A stretch of DNA of 64,000 nucleotides from Alphaproteobacteria bacterium (GCA_021774775.1 JAJFIT010000004.1:1-64000); one strand, 5' to 3'. Counted from the first letter of the stretch, positions 27,715-38,271 are shown. Translations and numbers: made by a program. The notes: generated by a model not told the origin, from the sequence alone.

Positions 27715-30033
27715 TTAACTAACCTTGGCTGCTGCCTTGCGTTTTCTTCTTTCGCGCCTAGCCATGAAGACCAACCCGGGTGCAAGTAACCAAAGCCCAT
27801 AGGGCTCAGGAACAGAGACCAAACGTATTATGGCAGTGTCCACGCTGGTCAAAACAAAGTCGCCCGGCAAGAACAAACTGCCTCCGGTAAGCAGGTTGAT
27901 GGATTGGTCATTTCCGATATTGCCATCATACCGGACCCGTAGTGTGACCTGATAGTTGCCGGTTGTGTCAAATGCTGTTCCGTCACCAGAATTTAGCAAT
28001 AATGTTTGGCCGGTCCCCAATATCTGGCCGCCAAGAACCCAGGTTAAACTAAAGGCGCCAGTGTCAACAAGGTTACAGAATGCCTCATCTTCAAAGCTGG
28101 AACCGCAGCCATCGAGTGTAAAGGACTCGCCCAAGGGAATGGCATCATAAACGCCGGCCTCCGCGAGCAAAACAGGCTGGGGTTCCGGTTCGGGCTTTGG
28201 CGGCTCCACGGGTGGTTCTTCAACAGGTGGCTCCTCTACAGGTGGTTCCTCAACGGGTGGCTCCTCAACGGGTGGCTCCTCAACGGGCGGTTCCTCTACA
28301 GGCGGCTCCTCTACAGGTGGTTCTGGATCAGGAGTGGTCTCCGGGGCAGCTCCCAGTGTGTCCGGCGTATTGTCTACCGGTGCAGCCGCAGCCTCGGGCT
28401 CATTCGAAACCGGCTCAGGGGCGGGTTCTGGTTCAGGGTCGGGATCAGGCTCTGGTTCGGGCTCTGGTTCCGGCTCTGGTTCCGGCTCTGGTTCAGGTTC
28501 GGCCGTCGGTGTAATAGCCAAGGCCTCTTCCGTGGGCGTGCCATTTCCGCCGTCAGCGAAGGCCGTGACGGGATCGATGATAGGCACATCCAAACCAAGA
28601 ATTTCTTCAGCGGTTTGTTGAGCTGCAGCAGGTGCGACTCGCTCAATAAACTCTGCTACTTCCTCGGCGAGCTGTTGCTCGATATCGTTGTCAGGTTCCG
28701 GGTAAATAATAACAGCCGTCACGTAAGTGTCTTGGCCGCCAAGCTGCCGGAAGTTGATCCGCAGCGTGCCGTCAGTAACTTCGGCCCGGGTAACCAGCAT
28801 GTGACCTGTAGACGGCCCGCCGCCTCCGCCCGTCGCCTGAGCAAAGGGGCTGGTATCAGCAATCATGCCGACGGAATTTTGTGTTGTCATGCCGGCATAT
28901 GCACCTGGTGTAACAGCAGCGTCGATGCCAGACATGGAATGCATAACCGGTAAAAGCTCAGTCGAAGCGCTGGCGGCAAGACTATAAATAGTATCCTGCG
29001 CGTTAGATGACACCTTATCATCGCCTTCGCCGCTTGATCCGGACAATCTTCCAACGCCTTCGGTTGCCAGTTTCATAACCGGAACCAGGTCGTCAGTGGC
29101 TCTGGCGTCAACCATATTTACCTTGGCACCATTACGTTTGAGGTCAACACCGAACGGATAGAGTGGAGATTGCCCATTCGGACGGGGGGCCGTCAGGATC
29201 ACGACGCGGTATTTGCCGTTCTTAAGCCCGTTGGCAACGAATTGTTCAATATTTCGGACGCCTTTAGACAAAATGGAAGGGCCCGCGGTTGCCGCTTCGC
29301 TGTCCATCTGGCTGCCTTGAAGCATTTCACTGTTCGCTGACACCCGAATGAAGTCTTCGTATGGCTTGTCAGTTTCTGGGCCAAGGTCCCAACCAGTTGC
29401 ACCTTCCTGTAGTTCAAAGCCTTCGTCCAATACAAACGGAGCCATGAACGCGGTCCAGTGAGTTCTGGCGCCGGCCTCAATAATCAAATTTGCTGCATCA
29501 GATATTGTTGCTAAATCATAGTCACCAGCAACATCTTCAATTCTATTAAGAAGGGCATCCATGCGTTCTTTCAGATTTTCTGAATCGCCCATAGCCTGGT
29601 TCAAGTAAGATTGAACCACCTGGAAACCCCATTCGTCTACTGCAAGGGCACCTTCAACTGCTTCATCCAGCGTTACAGTCGGGAATGTCTCAATACGGGC
29701 TTCTACCGGCGTGCGTATCAATTCTGCACTGCGCGTCCCGGTGAGATAAAAATCTGCATCTGCGCTATCGTCGGCTCCAGCGGTTGACGCCAGACTTGGC
29801 CGCGCGATTTTAAGGCGGCGGATACCTGGAATTTCCACAGGGGGAGGGGTACGCATGCGATATGTCGCAGGCGGCGGCAGCAAACCTCGGCTCAAAACTG
29901 GCGGGATAGTATCATCTAAAACGATAAGATCCGGGGTCTGATTGGAGTAGGTGCCATATAACAAGGTACCGGTAGCAACAGCTGTGCCGGTCAACAGGGT
30001 TGAAATTATCAATGTCTTGTTGCTAGAAGCCAT
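27715..30033 (-). CDS. PEP-CTERM sorting domain protein with Pro/Glu repeat stalk
   Basis: C-terminus VPEPYGLWLLAPGLVFMARRERRKRKAAAKVS (PEP, TM, Arg-rich tail); (EP)n and (PPVEE)n repeats; start MASSNKTLII at 30033. Confidence 0.85.
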   Translation of the reverse strand: MASSNKTLIISTLLTGTAVATGTLLYGTYSNQTPDLIVLDDTIPPVLSRGLLPPPATYRMRTPPPVEIPGIRRLKIARPSLASTAGADDSADADFYLTGTRSAELIRTPVEARIETFPTVTLDEAVEGALAVDEWGFQVVQSYLNQAMGDSENLKERMDALLNRIEDVAGDYDLATISDAANLIIEAGARTHWTAFMAPFVLDEGFELQEGATGWDLGPETDKPYEDFIRVSANSEMLQGSQMDSEAATAGPSILSKGVRNIEQFVANGLKNGKYRVVILTAPRPNGQSPLYPFGVDLKRNGAKVNMVDARATDDLVPVMKLATEGVGRLSGSSGEGDDKVSSNAQDTIYSLAASASTELLPVMHSMSGIDAAVTPGAYAGMTTQNSVGMIADTSPFAQATGGGGGPSTGHMLVTRAEVTDGTLRINFRQLGGQDTYVTAVIIYPEPDNDIEQQLAEEVAEFIERVAPAAAQQTAEEILGLDVPIIDPVTAFADGGNGTPTEEALAITPTAEPEPEPEPEPEPEPEPEPDPDPEPEPAPEPVSNEPEAAAAPVDNTPDTLGAAPETTPDPEPPVEEPPVEEPPVEEPPVEEPPVEEPPVEEPPVEEPPVEPPKPEPEPQPVLLAEAGVYDAIPLGESFTLDGCGSSFEDEAFCNLVDTGAFSLTWVLGGQILGTGQTLLLNSGDGTAFDTTGNYQVTLRVRYDGNIGNDQSINLLTGGSLFLPGDFVLTSVDTAIIRLVSVPEPYGLWLLAPGLVFMARRERRKRKAAAKVS
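28211..28324. repeat. In-frame 15-bp coding repeat (about 7.6 copies) encoding PPVEE
   Basis: ggtggctcctcaacg-type units at 28211, 28226, 28241, 28256, 28271, 28286, 28301, partial 28316. Confidence 0.92.
28419..28500. repeat. 6-bp coding repeat encoding (EP)n
   Basis: ggctctggttcggg-type hexamers; protein EPEPEPEPEPEPEPDPDPEPEPAPEP. Confidence 0.85.
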
Positions 30034-30271
30034 GACGTTTTGAGGCCTTACCTGCTTAAAACACAAAAAATACACCCACAAGCATCATCGAAAAACTGGA
30101 GTGTTCACCCTCGACCCATCTGCAAAACCATAACACAGGAACGTAGGGTTTCAGCCAATAATTTGTAATAATTTGTATTAGGTTGTCGTTTCAATTGTAT
30201 TGTCTGGCAACAATCCAATATTACGGGTCAGTCATCAAACCTCAGTATAATGTAGTTAGGATCTTAAAATA

Positions 30272-31159
30272 ATGTCAACGCGCCGCCCTTTTGCCGATTT
30301 AGTTGACCTCCTTGACCAGATGCCCGCCGGAGACCCTATTACCAGCATGCGGCTGTCAACAATGGTTTCCGTGGCTGATGCTGCACCGCGCGATGATATG
30401 GCTCATATGCCAGCCTGGCTGGGCGCGTGGCAGCGAAACAGTGCGCCTAAACTTGCCGAAAGTCATATCTGCCTGTTTGTCAGCTCTTACGCGGATTATT
30501 CTGGCACGGAATCGTTAGTCGGTTTTATTGAGAATGCGGGCAAGGGACAGGTGCCGGTTGGCAGGCTGTGCAAAGAAAGAGGCGTGGGCTTCAGGCTACT
30601 GGAGATGGCTGTGGAATTGCCTCACGTTGTATCGAATAATTGGCCGGAAAAAGACTGCATGGCGGCCACTGCCTTTGGCATGGAAGCTACGGCAGCGGGT
30701 GGAGATATTCTGGGTCTAGCAGCGTTGGCACCCGGCGGCGACGAGCATTGTCAATCACTGTGTCACAGTATTCTTGATAGCTTAATTCAGATTAATCAAA
30801 CCACTATAGTGAATTCTGAAAGTAATACTTTCGCTTTTGACATTTTGAATTTGATGAAAAATAGAGTTGGCAGAGAAGTGGCGGCGTTGGTGGGGGCAAT
30901 GATCGCGGCGCGCAGTCGTAGTTTGCCAGTTCTAGTGGAAAGCTGGCCCGGTCTGGCGGCATTATCTATTCTTTCCGCAATTGACCGGTCAAGCACGGAC
31001 CATGTTAAGGTCGCGTCTGTTGAAAATGACGCTCAAGCAGCCATCGTGCGCCTTCTGGGTATGCAGCCAATCGTGGGACCGGCAGTAAATTTGGGGGCTG
31101 GATGCGGTGTCGCCCTTGCTCTTTCGACCATTGCACCAATGCTAAACCTGGTTGATTGA
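30272..31159 (+). CDS. Divergent CobT-like (nicotinate-nucleotide--dimethylbenzimidazole phosphoribosyltransferase fold) protein
   Basis: GREVAALVGAMIAARSRSLPVLVESWPGLAALSIL and LLGMQPIVGPAVNLGAGCGVALALSTI resemble CobT C-terminal motifs. Confidence 0.6.
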   Translation: MSTRRPFADLVDLLDQMPAGDPITSMRLSTMVSVADAAPRDDMAHMPAWLGAWQRNSAPKLAESHICLFVSSYADYSGTESLVGFIENAGKGQVPVGRLCKERGVGFRLLEMAVELPHVVSNNWPEKDCMAATAFGMEATAAGGDILGLAALAPGGDEHCQSLCHSILDSLIQINQTTIVNSESNTFAFDILNLMKNRVGREVAALVGAMIAARSRSLPVLVESWPGLAALSILSAIDRSSTDHVKVASVENDAQAAIVRLLGMQPIVGPAVNLGAGCGVALALSTIAPMLNLVD

Positions 31160-31322
31160 TACAAGGAAGGTTATCGTTAGGCGTTATCTTTGGTGGGATA
31201 ACGGCTTTTGCTGGTCCAAGCCTGATGCTATTATACCGGCCAAAAGGGCAATAATTCAGTTGCCTTTTTGGTGTATTACTACCAAAAATAAGGCGTTTGC
31301 GTTGGGGGAGATGCAGCGTTGG

Positions 31323-31336
31323 TGATCAATTGATCA
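31323..31336. promoter_or_regulatory. Perfect 14-bp palindrome TGATCAATTGATCA upstream of the XrtA-locus sugar transferase
   Basis: Exact inverted repeat 31 bp upstream of the 31367 start; possible operator, function unknown. Confidence 0.3.
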
Positions 31337-31366
31337 ATGTTCCAGGGCTGAAAGGGCTGAAAATTT

Positions 31367-32758
31367 ATGGCGCGCATTTTTCGCCACCATGTTTCTCCGG
31401 TTAAGCTGACACTGGCTATTACAGATGTTGTTTTGATTGCTGGCTGCGTTTTTTTGGCAGAGTGGCTTAGATTGTCGTCTCTTGAGTTGAGTTATGCTCA
31501 AACAGCGGCTTCTGTAGTCGCAAAACTTGCCATCCCCGCTTTCACCTTTCCGTTGCTGCTCGGTTTTGGAGCCTATCAGTCGGATGCTATGGGAGATATG
31601 AAAATATTTTTCCCGCGCATGGTTGTGGCATTTGTGGTTGGAATTTTGCTAACCGCTACTTTGGCATATTTGCTGCCCACATTGCCGCTGTGGCGTTCTA
31701 TTTTGTTGCTGGCTTTCGCTTTTTCGGCTGGTGCAATTCTTATTGCCCATGCCGGATTTATCCACTTTGCCAAAGACAGTTTTCTCGGTCGCAGGATTGC
31801 AATTCTGGGAGCAGGGCCGGAAGCAAAAGCATTGAAAGAAGAAGCCGAAAACTCGCCAGAGGCTGGCCTGAAAATTGTTGCTGTTTTTGCCACTCCGGAT
31901 GCGCCGAATATTCTTGATGGTGCCATTGTGTTGGCCGATGTACGGACATTGCCGGATGAAATTGAGAAGTGGGACTGTGAATTAATTGTCATAGGTGATC
32001 GTTTCGAAAAATATGCCTTGCCTATAGAAGCGCTTATCGCTTGTAAACTGGGAGGCGTTCAAATTATGGATCGCCTGGCCTTTTTTGAGGAAGTACGCGG
32101 TTACGTTGACTTGGATTCAGTGCAAAAAGACTGGATAGTCTTTGCCGAAGGGTTCAAAGGCGGCAGCATTCTTGAGCGTAGCGCAAAAAGGACCTTGGAT
32201 ATAGCTATGAGTTTAGTGTTTCTGTTGGCTTCGCTGCCAATTTTACTTGTGAGCGGTATTTTAATAAAACTGACCAGTTCAGGTCCGGTTTTTTACCGAC
32301 AAGAGCGGGTGGGGCTGAACCGGCAGATTTTTGATGTACTCAAGCTCAGGACCATGACCGTGGATGCTGAACAATCCGGTGTGCCAGAGTTTGCCAAAGA
32401 ACAGGATCCTCGCGTGACATGGATTGGGGGTTTCTTACGACGCACAAGAATCGATGAAATTCCACAAACGCTGAACGTGCTTAAAGGCGATATGAGTTTT
32501 GTTGGGCCACGGCCTGAACGACCCTATTTCGTTGATCAACTGGACGAAAAAGTGCCTTTTTACCGTGAACGACATTGCATGAAACCCGGAATAACCGGTT
32601 GGGCACAGATCAGATATCCCTACGGCGCATCTTTTGAAGATTCGCGTCGGAAGCTTGAGTATGACCTATACTATATCAAGAACTATTCGCTTTTCCTTGA
32701 TTTGCTGATTATTCTACAAACCTTGAGGGTCGTGTTGTTCCCGCACGGAGTGCGTTAA
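31367..32758 (+). CDS. XrtA/PEP-CTERM system exopolysaccharide sugar transferase (polyprenyl glycosylphosphotransferase)
   Basis: [88 protein letters not shown]. Confidence 0.92.
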   Translation: MARIFRHHVSPVKLTLAITDVVLIAGCVFLAEWLRLSSLELSYAQTAASVVAKLAIPAFTFPLLLGFGAYQSDAMGDMKIFFPRMVVAFVVGILLTATLAYLLPTLPLWRSILLLAFAFSAGAILIAHAGFIHFAKDSFLGRRIAILGAGPEAKALKEEAENSPEAGLKIVAVFATPDAPNILDGAIVLADVRTLPDEIEKWDCELIVIGDRFEKYALPIEALIACKLGGVQIMDRLAFFEEVRGYVDLDSVQKDWIVFAEGFKGGSILERSAKRTLDIAMSLVFLLASLPILLVSGILIKLTSSGPVFYRQERVGLNRQIFDVLKLRTMTVDAEQSGVPEFAKEQDPRVTWIGGFLRRTRIDEIPQTLNVLKGDMSFVGPRPERPYFVDQLDEKVPFYRERHCMKPGITGWAQIRYPYGASFEDSRRKLEYDLYYIKNYSLFLDLLIILQTLRVVLFPHGVR

Positions 32759-32819
32759 CGTGAGTAATGGTTTGAAAAATATCATGATTTTTGAGCATGC
32801 AATTTTAACCCGAATCTCT

Positions 32820-35636
32820 ATGAAATTTAAGCGATTTAACCTGAAACACCAAACTGCCTTGCTTGGCATGTTGGCTATTTTATTGTTGTCTAACAATACT
32901 TCTGCTCAATCAGATTTTAAAGCCGCCGCCCGGACTCTGATCGAGCAGAAGCAATACAACAGCGCGCTCGAATTGATAACAGGAGCCCATAACCGGGGCG
33001 TTGCAGACTCGGAAAGTTATCGCTTACTTGCAGAAATTTACTTGAATGTAGGAAGCGGCATTCCGGCAGAGGCCGCGATTGATAGAGCGCGGCAGTTAGG
33101 GGCGGATTTTGCTGCCACGGCAATTCCTTTCGCTAAAAGCAAGTTGATTCAAGGCCAATATGACAATGCATTGCAGGCGTTGAGAGGCGTGACTATTCCG
33201 GACGGCCAGCGCGGCGCGGCGCTTATCATTACAGGTGATGCCTATTTCGCCACAGGCCAGTTTGTCGACGCTCGAAGAACATATGAGACCGCAAGAACGC
33301 AATTTCCCGGCGACTATCAGTCTTATCTCGGTTTGGCGCGTTTAGCCCTTAAACAGGGTCAGTTGGAGGAAGCCAGGCAATTGGCTGATTCCGCGTATGC
33401 ACGGTCAACAGACAATACCATGGTCCAATATACCCGTGGTTTGTTGGCCCGCTATATGGGTAACTTGGCAGACGCAGAAACCTTCATGGTTGACGCAGTT
33501 CGCTTGTTCCCGGGCAACGTCATGGCCAACCTGGAGCTTGCAGGTATTCGAATAAATCAACAGCGATATGACGATGCCGAACTGTTCCTGGACGGGGTTT
33601 ATCAGGTTAACCCCAAAAATCCGATGGCGCTTTATCTGTCCGGGGTAATCCTCGCCAGCAAAGGCGAATATGCACAAGCTGAAGCGTTGCTTAATCGGTC
33701 CCGAACCGTTACGGAAAACTTTTTGCCTGCTTTATATGTACGCGGACTGGTTGCCTACCAGCTAAATAGCAACGATACCGCGATTGAGCTTCTGACCAAG
33801 GTGATTGCCGCCCGGCCTGCAAACCGGACAGCGCGCATTGCGCTCGCCGGCTCCTATCTGAAGATCCAGCAGCCAGGTAACGCGTATAACGTGTTGTTGC
33901 CATTAATCGAACAGGAACAAAATGATGTAGATGTGCTTGCAATGGCAGCCGCAATTTTGATTGCGCAGGGCGAGACAGAACGCGGACGAGCCATGTATGA
34001 ACGCGTTGCTGCACTGCAGGGTGATCAGGGCACAGAGACGATAAGAGGGCTTGATACAAAGCTTGCGCTGGCGCAATTTGTGGCCGGTGATACCAAAAAT
34101 GCCTTATCGACCCTTTTGGGCGTTACTGCGTCTAAGGAGGTTCAACTGCGCGATCTGGGCGTCTTGGGAAGTATGCAACTGCGAACCAATGATTTTGACG
34201 GCGCAGACATTACGATATCGAAAATTATTCAGGCGGCACCGGGTAGGGCACTGGGCTATAATATGCGCGGAACGCTTGAATTTAGACAACGGGATTTCGA
34301 AGGCGCAATCCAGTCTTTCACTCAAGCGATAACACTGGAATCAAATTATTATACAGCGCGTAGAAACCGAGCCCTGGCAGCGATGAACCTTCGTCAATTT
34401 GACCGGGCAGAAACTGATCTTAAAAACCTTCTTGAAGACAAGCCAACGGATACGAGGGCAAAGGCAGCCCTCGGCAAGGTATTGTTGGAAAACGGTAAAG
34501 CAGAGGAAGCGGTACCATATTTCCGAGAGGCTGTTCGCCTAATTCCGGACTCGGTTGTTTTATGGGCTGATTATTCGCAGGCATTGGCAGATTCAGGAAA
34601 TACAACGCGCGCAATCGAAGAAGCGCGCGCAACTGCTGTGCGGGGCAATGATAATCCCGCTATATTGAAGCGCATGGGTCTGCTGTTGCTGGAGCTTGAT
34701 CAGGCAAGAGCTGCGGAACGCCCGCTGTCACGCTATGCTGTCTTTAAACATGCCAGCGGTGAGGCTAATCTGCTCCATGGCAGGGCATTGCTTAAAACGG
34801 GCCTTTATACTGGCGCACGCATGGCATTTCAGCGGGCAGCAGGGTCCACAGAAGACACGATTGAGCCCGATGTGATCAATTGGTACCTTTTTGCGACAGA
34901 AGCACTGGGCCGCAAACTGGAAGAGGCAGAAGCCCGGTTATCGTCGCTTCAGGCATCCAAACGCCCGGATGATATTGATCCCAGCCTGATCGGGCAGATT
35001 TTTCTGGATAAGGGCGAGCCTGAATTGGCGGCGTCAGCCTTCCGGGATGCTTTAAAAAGCACTCAGACCGAGAAATTGGTGATTGGTCTTTCGCAAGCGT
35101 TATACGCCATGGGGCTTGGTCCTTCAGGTGTTGCAGAATTGGAGCAATTTGTCAGCGATAATGAGCAGGTGCGGTTGGCTCGAGTTGAGCTGGCAAAAAG
35201 ATACGAGCAAAATGAACAGTTTGCCGATGCCAGTGAACAATATGAGATAATTTTGCGGTCAGGCGTAGCGGATGCGACTGTGGTTGCAAAATTGGCGCTG
35301 GTATATCTCAATCTCGAGGGCAGGGCGACCCAAAGCCTGCAACTGGCAGAGCGTGCCTACCTTATGTCGCCCGATGATCCTGCGATTTTGGATGTTGCTG
35401 GCTGGGTTGCTTTGCGGGCTAAAAATCAGGCAGTCAAGGCGGTCGATTATTTGGAAAAGGCAACCAGACGAGCGCCAGGCGAAGCTTTATACAAATATCA
35501 TTTGGGGATGGCGTATCTTACGCGGGGAAATCGGGCAGACGCCGCTCGGGTATTGCAGCAGGCACTGAATTTGGACTCTGACTTTGACGGCGCCGACGAT
35601 GCCCGCCAGCAGTTACTGACATTGGCGCCGCAATGA
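32820..35636 (+). CDS. prsT: XrtA/PEP-CTERM system TPR-repeat protein PrsT
   Basis: Signal peptide plus long TPR array, position in XrtA locus; start MKFKRFNLKHQ at 32820. Confidence 0.85.
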   Translation: MKFKRFNLKHQTALLGMLAILLLSNNTSAQSDFKAAARTLIEQKQYNSALELITGAHNRGVADSESYRLLAEIYLNVGSGIPAEAAIDRARQLGADFAATAIPFAKSKLIQGQYDNALQALRGVTIPDGQRGAALIITGDAYFATGQFVDARRTYETARTQFPGDYQSYLGLARLALKQGQLEEARQLADSAYARSTDNTMVQYTRGLLARYMGNLADAETFMVDAVRLFPGNVMANLELAGIRINQQRYDDAELFLDGVYQVNPKNPMALYLSGVILASKGEYAQAEALLNRSRTVTENFLPALYVRGLVAYQLNSNDTAIELLTKVIAARPANRTARIALAGSYLKIQQPGNAYNVLLPLIEQEQNDVDVLAMAAAILIAQGETERGRAMYERVAALQGDQGTETIRGLDTKLALAQFVAGDTKNALSTLLGVTASKEVQLRDLGVLGSMQLRTNDFDGADITISKIIQAAPGRALGYNMRGTLEFRQRDFEGAIQSFTQAITLESNYYTARRNRALAAMNLRQFDRAETDLKNLLEDKPTDTRAKAALGKVLLENGKAEEAVPYFREAVRLIPDSVVLWADYSQALADSGNTTRAIEEARATAVRGNDNPAILKRMGLLLLELDQARAAERPLSRYAVFKHASGEANLLHGRALLKTGLYTGARMAFQRAAGSTEDTIEPDVINWYLFATEALGRKLEEAEARLSSLQASKRPDDIDPSLIGQIFLDKGEPELAASAFRDALKSTQTEKLVIGLSQALYAMGLGPSGVAELEQFVSDNEQVRLARVELAKRYEQNEQFADASEQYEIILRSGVADATVVAKLALVYLNLEGRATQSLQLAERAYLMSPDDPAILDVAGWVALRAKNQAVKAVDYLEKATRRAPGEALYKYHLGMAYLTRGNRADAARVLQQALNLDSDFDGADDARQQLLTLAPQ

Positions 35637-35681
35637 CCTCCACCACAGAGCCATGGCAGCGAAACAACCTGGATTAATATT

Positions 35682-36905
35682 GTGTCGACAGAAGCGCCAT
35701 CTCAGCGACTACGCATCCTAGTCTTCTCAACTCTGTTTCCCCACAAAGGGGAACCCACTCAAGGGATTTTTGTAGAAAATCGACTACGTCACTTGCTGAA
35801 AGATGCAAATGTTGACGCTACTGTAATTGCGCCGGTACCCTGGTTTCCGTTTAAAAACAGAATATTTGGAAAATATGGTCGTGCGGCCAGCGCGGACTAT
35901 ACGGAAGTCAGAGGTGGTCTGTCTATTTATCACCCGCGATACATCGTGATCCCCAAAATTGGTATGATGCTAACGCCGTTTTTCCTGGCGAGAACTGCGT
36001 TAAAAATGGCGCAGAAATTACTGCGCGGCGGAGCGAAATTTGACCTTATCGATGCACATTATTTATTTCCCGATTGTGTTTCAGCTTCGCGGTTGTCGGC
36101 TAAATTAGGCCTGCCATATACTGCTACGGCAAGGGGTAGTGACGTTACCCAAATCGCGTTAATCCCGGGTCCAAAAAAATTGATATTGCAAGCATGTGCC
36201 GACGCTGGTCAGGTCATTACTGTAAGTCAGTCGTTAAAGGATAAATTGATGGCAGTGGGAGCTGATGGCCATAATATCTCAGTGCTTAGGAATGGTGTAG
36301 ATGCTGATCGGTTTTACCCGTCGGTAGCTGATCGTAACGGGCTTCTTGAGCATATTGGGTTGGACGGCACAACACCAACGATTATGTTTGCTGGCTGGCT
36401 TATTGAACGAAAAAGGGTGGATATTGTCATTGATGCTATGACTCATTTGCCGCGGGCGCAGGCGATCATTGTTGGGGATGGACCGTTACGTAGCAGTCTG
36501 CTGGCACAGACTAAATCATTGGGCCTTGAAGATAGAGTGAAGTTTGTCGGGCAAAAGCAGCCAGATGAAATGCCGCAATATTTTTCCGTTGCAGACGTTT
36601 TGTGCCTACCGTCCGAACGCGAAGGATGGGCAAATGTTATGCTTGAGGCAATGGCATGTGGGGCCGTGATTGTCGCGCGCAATGTAGACGGCGCAGTAGA
36701 ATTGATTACTGATGGTGCCCCGGGTCGGTTAGTCGATGGTGATGACGCAGCCAAATACGCTGGTGCCATTGACGAACTTTTGCTGGAAAAGCCCGCACGT
36801 GCCCATATACGCTCATATGCGTTGGGTTATAGTTGGCAATCTACATCAACAAAACAGATGAAAATATTTCAGTCGATAATTAGTCGCAAAAAACAGGAGC
36901 AATAG
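35682..36905 (+). CDS. Glycosyltransferase family 4 protein
   Basis: LFPHKGEPTQGIFVENR; GLPYTATARGSDV; NGVDADRFYP; PSEREGWANVMLEAMACGAVIVA. Confidence 0.9.
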   Translation: MSTEAPSQRLRILVFSTLFPHKGEPTQGIFVENRLRHLLKDANVDATVIAPVPWFPFKNRIFGKYGRAASADYTEVRGGLSIYHPRYIVIPKIGMMLTPFFLARTALKMAQKLLRGGAKFDLIDAHYLFPDCVSASRLSAKLGLPYTATARGSDVTQIALIPGPKKLILQACADAGQVITVSQSLKDKLMAVGADGHNISVLRNGVDADRFYPSVADRNGLLEHIGLDGTTPTIMFAGWLIERKRVDIVIDAMTHLPRAQAIIVGDGPLRSSLLAQTKSLGLEDRVKFVGQKQPDEMPQYFSVADVLCLPSEREGWANVMLEAMACGAVIVARNVDGAVELITDGAPGRLVDGDDAAKYAGAIDELLLEKPARAHIRSYALGYSWQSTSTKQMKIFQSIISRKKQEQ

Positions 36906-36908
36906 TCC

Positions 36909-37934
36909 TTGCCTAATACCAAGTTGCCAGATGGGCCCGCGTCTGAGCCTGTTGTTGAATCAGGACCTGTGTTGGTCACCGGAGGGGCTGGCTATATCGG
37001 CGGGCATGCTGTGTTGGCGCTTCAGGACGCAGGCATTGAAGTTTGTGTTATCGATGACCTAAGCACTGGAAAACGCCAGACGTTTCACGACACTGTCCAT
37101 TTTTATGAGGGCAGGGTTCATGACCAAGACCTGCTATCGCAGATAATCAAGTGCCATGAAATTCGCTCGGTATTACATTTTGCCGGCTCAATTAAAGTAG
37201 ACGAATCGGTCACTAACCCTTTGAAGTATTATGAAAATAATACAGAGGGAAGTCGAAGTTTGATCGAGGTTGCGGTTGCTGAAAAGATCAAACAATTTAT
37301 ATTTTCCTCAACCGCCGCAGTGTACGGCGAAACTGGTAATGAACCGGTCAAGGAAAGCGCTGTCCCGGCTCCTCTAAACCCCTACGGCGTATCCAAACTA
37401 TTCACTGAGCAACAGCTCAAAGATGTTTGTGCGGCATCAGACATGCAATATGGGATTTTTCGCTACTTTAATGTGGCGGGTGCCGACCCCGACCTTCGGC
37501 ATGGACAATTTCTTGAAAACCCCACCCATCTTATCGGCAGAGCAATTGATGCCACTTTGGGCAAGTCATTGCCTCTGACTATTTTTGGCCGGGCTTTGCC
37601 AACCGCCGACGGGACCGGCGTGCGGGATTATATTCACGTATCAGATGTGGTTGATGCCCATCTCGCACTATTGAAGCATATGAAAAGTGCTGATGGTTCG
37701 TTTTTGTTCAATTTGGGTTACGGACGGGGTAGCAGCGTGTTGGATGTTGTCACAGCGCTTGAAATGGAGACGGGGCAAAAAGTACCCCATGAATTCGGGC
37801 CGCCGCGGGCCGGAGAAGCACCGTCGGTCATAGCCGACATCAGTTGCCTTAATGGTCAACTGGATTGGCAGCCGAAATACGCAACGCTGGAACAATTGCT
37901 GCGTTCGTCGTATAGTTGGGCGAAATCACTTTAG
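36909..37934 (+). CDS. galE: UDP-glucose 4-epimerase
   Basis: LVTGGAGYIGGHAVLAL; FSSTAAVYGE; NPYGVSKLFTEQ; GTGVRDYIHVSDV. Confidence 0.93.
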   Translation: MPNTKLPDGPASEPVVESGPVLVTGGAGYIGGHAVLALQDAGIEVCVIDDLSTGKRQTFHDTVHFYEGRVHDQDLLSQIIKCHEIRSVLHFAGSIKVDESVTNPLKYYENNTEGSRSLIEVAVAEKIKQFIFSSTAAVYGETGNEPVKESAVPAPLNPYGVSKLFTEQQLKDVCAASDMQYGIFRYFNVAGADPDLRHGQFLENPTHLIGRAIDATLGKSLPLTIFGRALPTADGTGVRDYIHVSDVVDAHLALLKHMKSADGSFLFNLGYGRGSSVLDVVTALEMETGQKVPHEFGPPRAGEAPSVIADISCLNGQLDWQPKYATLEQLLRSSYSWAKSL

Positions 37935-37946
37935 GAAGCTAATAAG

Positions 37947-38141
37947 TTGGATACTCTCTATTTCGTGGGTTTTTGTTTTCTGATCGCCTTGGCTATTGTT
38001 TGGGGTTATCTCAATGATGACTATGCGGCATTTAATGAAACCGGTAAGAGCAAGAAGTTTTCCATGAAAAATTCGGAGCCGGAACCAGACGCGGCTTCTG
38101 AGGTGGACGAAAAAGACACACCCCAAGCTAATCTTCTGTAA
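37947..38141 (+). CDS. Small single-TM hypothetical protein
   Basis: 64 aa, TM YFVGFCFLIALAIVWGYL, charged C-terminus; lies between galE and the export gene. Confidence 0.45.
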   Translation: MDTLYFVGFCFLIALAIVWGYLNDDYAAFNETGKSKKFSMKNSEPEPDAASEVDEKDTPQANLL

Positions 38142-38271
38142 TTGTTGCGTGTTTCTTGGTTTTGCGCGCGTTAATTCTTGATTTTACTGCCTGTTAAGAG
38201 GCATATAGTATTAAATATGGTATTCAGTACGAGGATGTGTGGGGTCCGCGGAAAATTAACAGAGTATTTTT

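Noticed and set aside
28211-28324. Regular 15-bp array considered as CRISPR-like
   Set aside because: Contiguous units without spacers, in frame within a coding sequence; a protein repeat.
28334-28621. ORF with (SG)n repeats on the + strand
   Set aside because: Antisense shadow of the (EP)n coding repeat of the PEP-CTERM gene; the minus-strand gene has a complete PEP-CTERM tail and good context.
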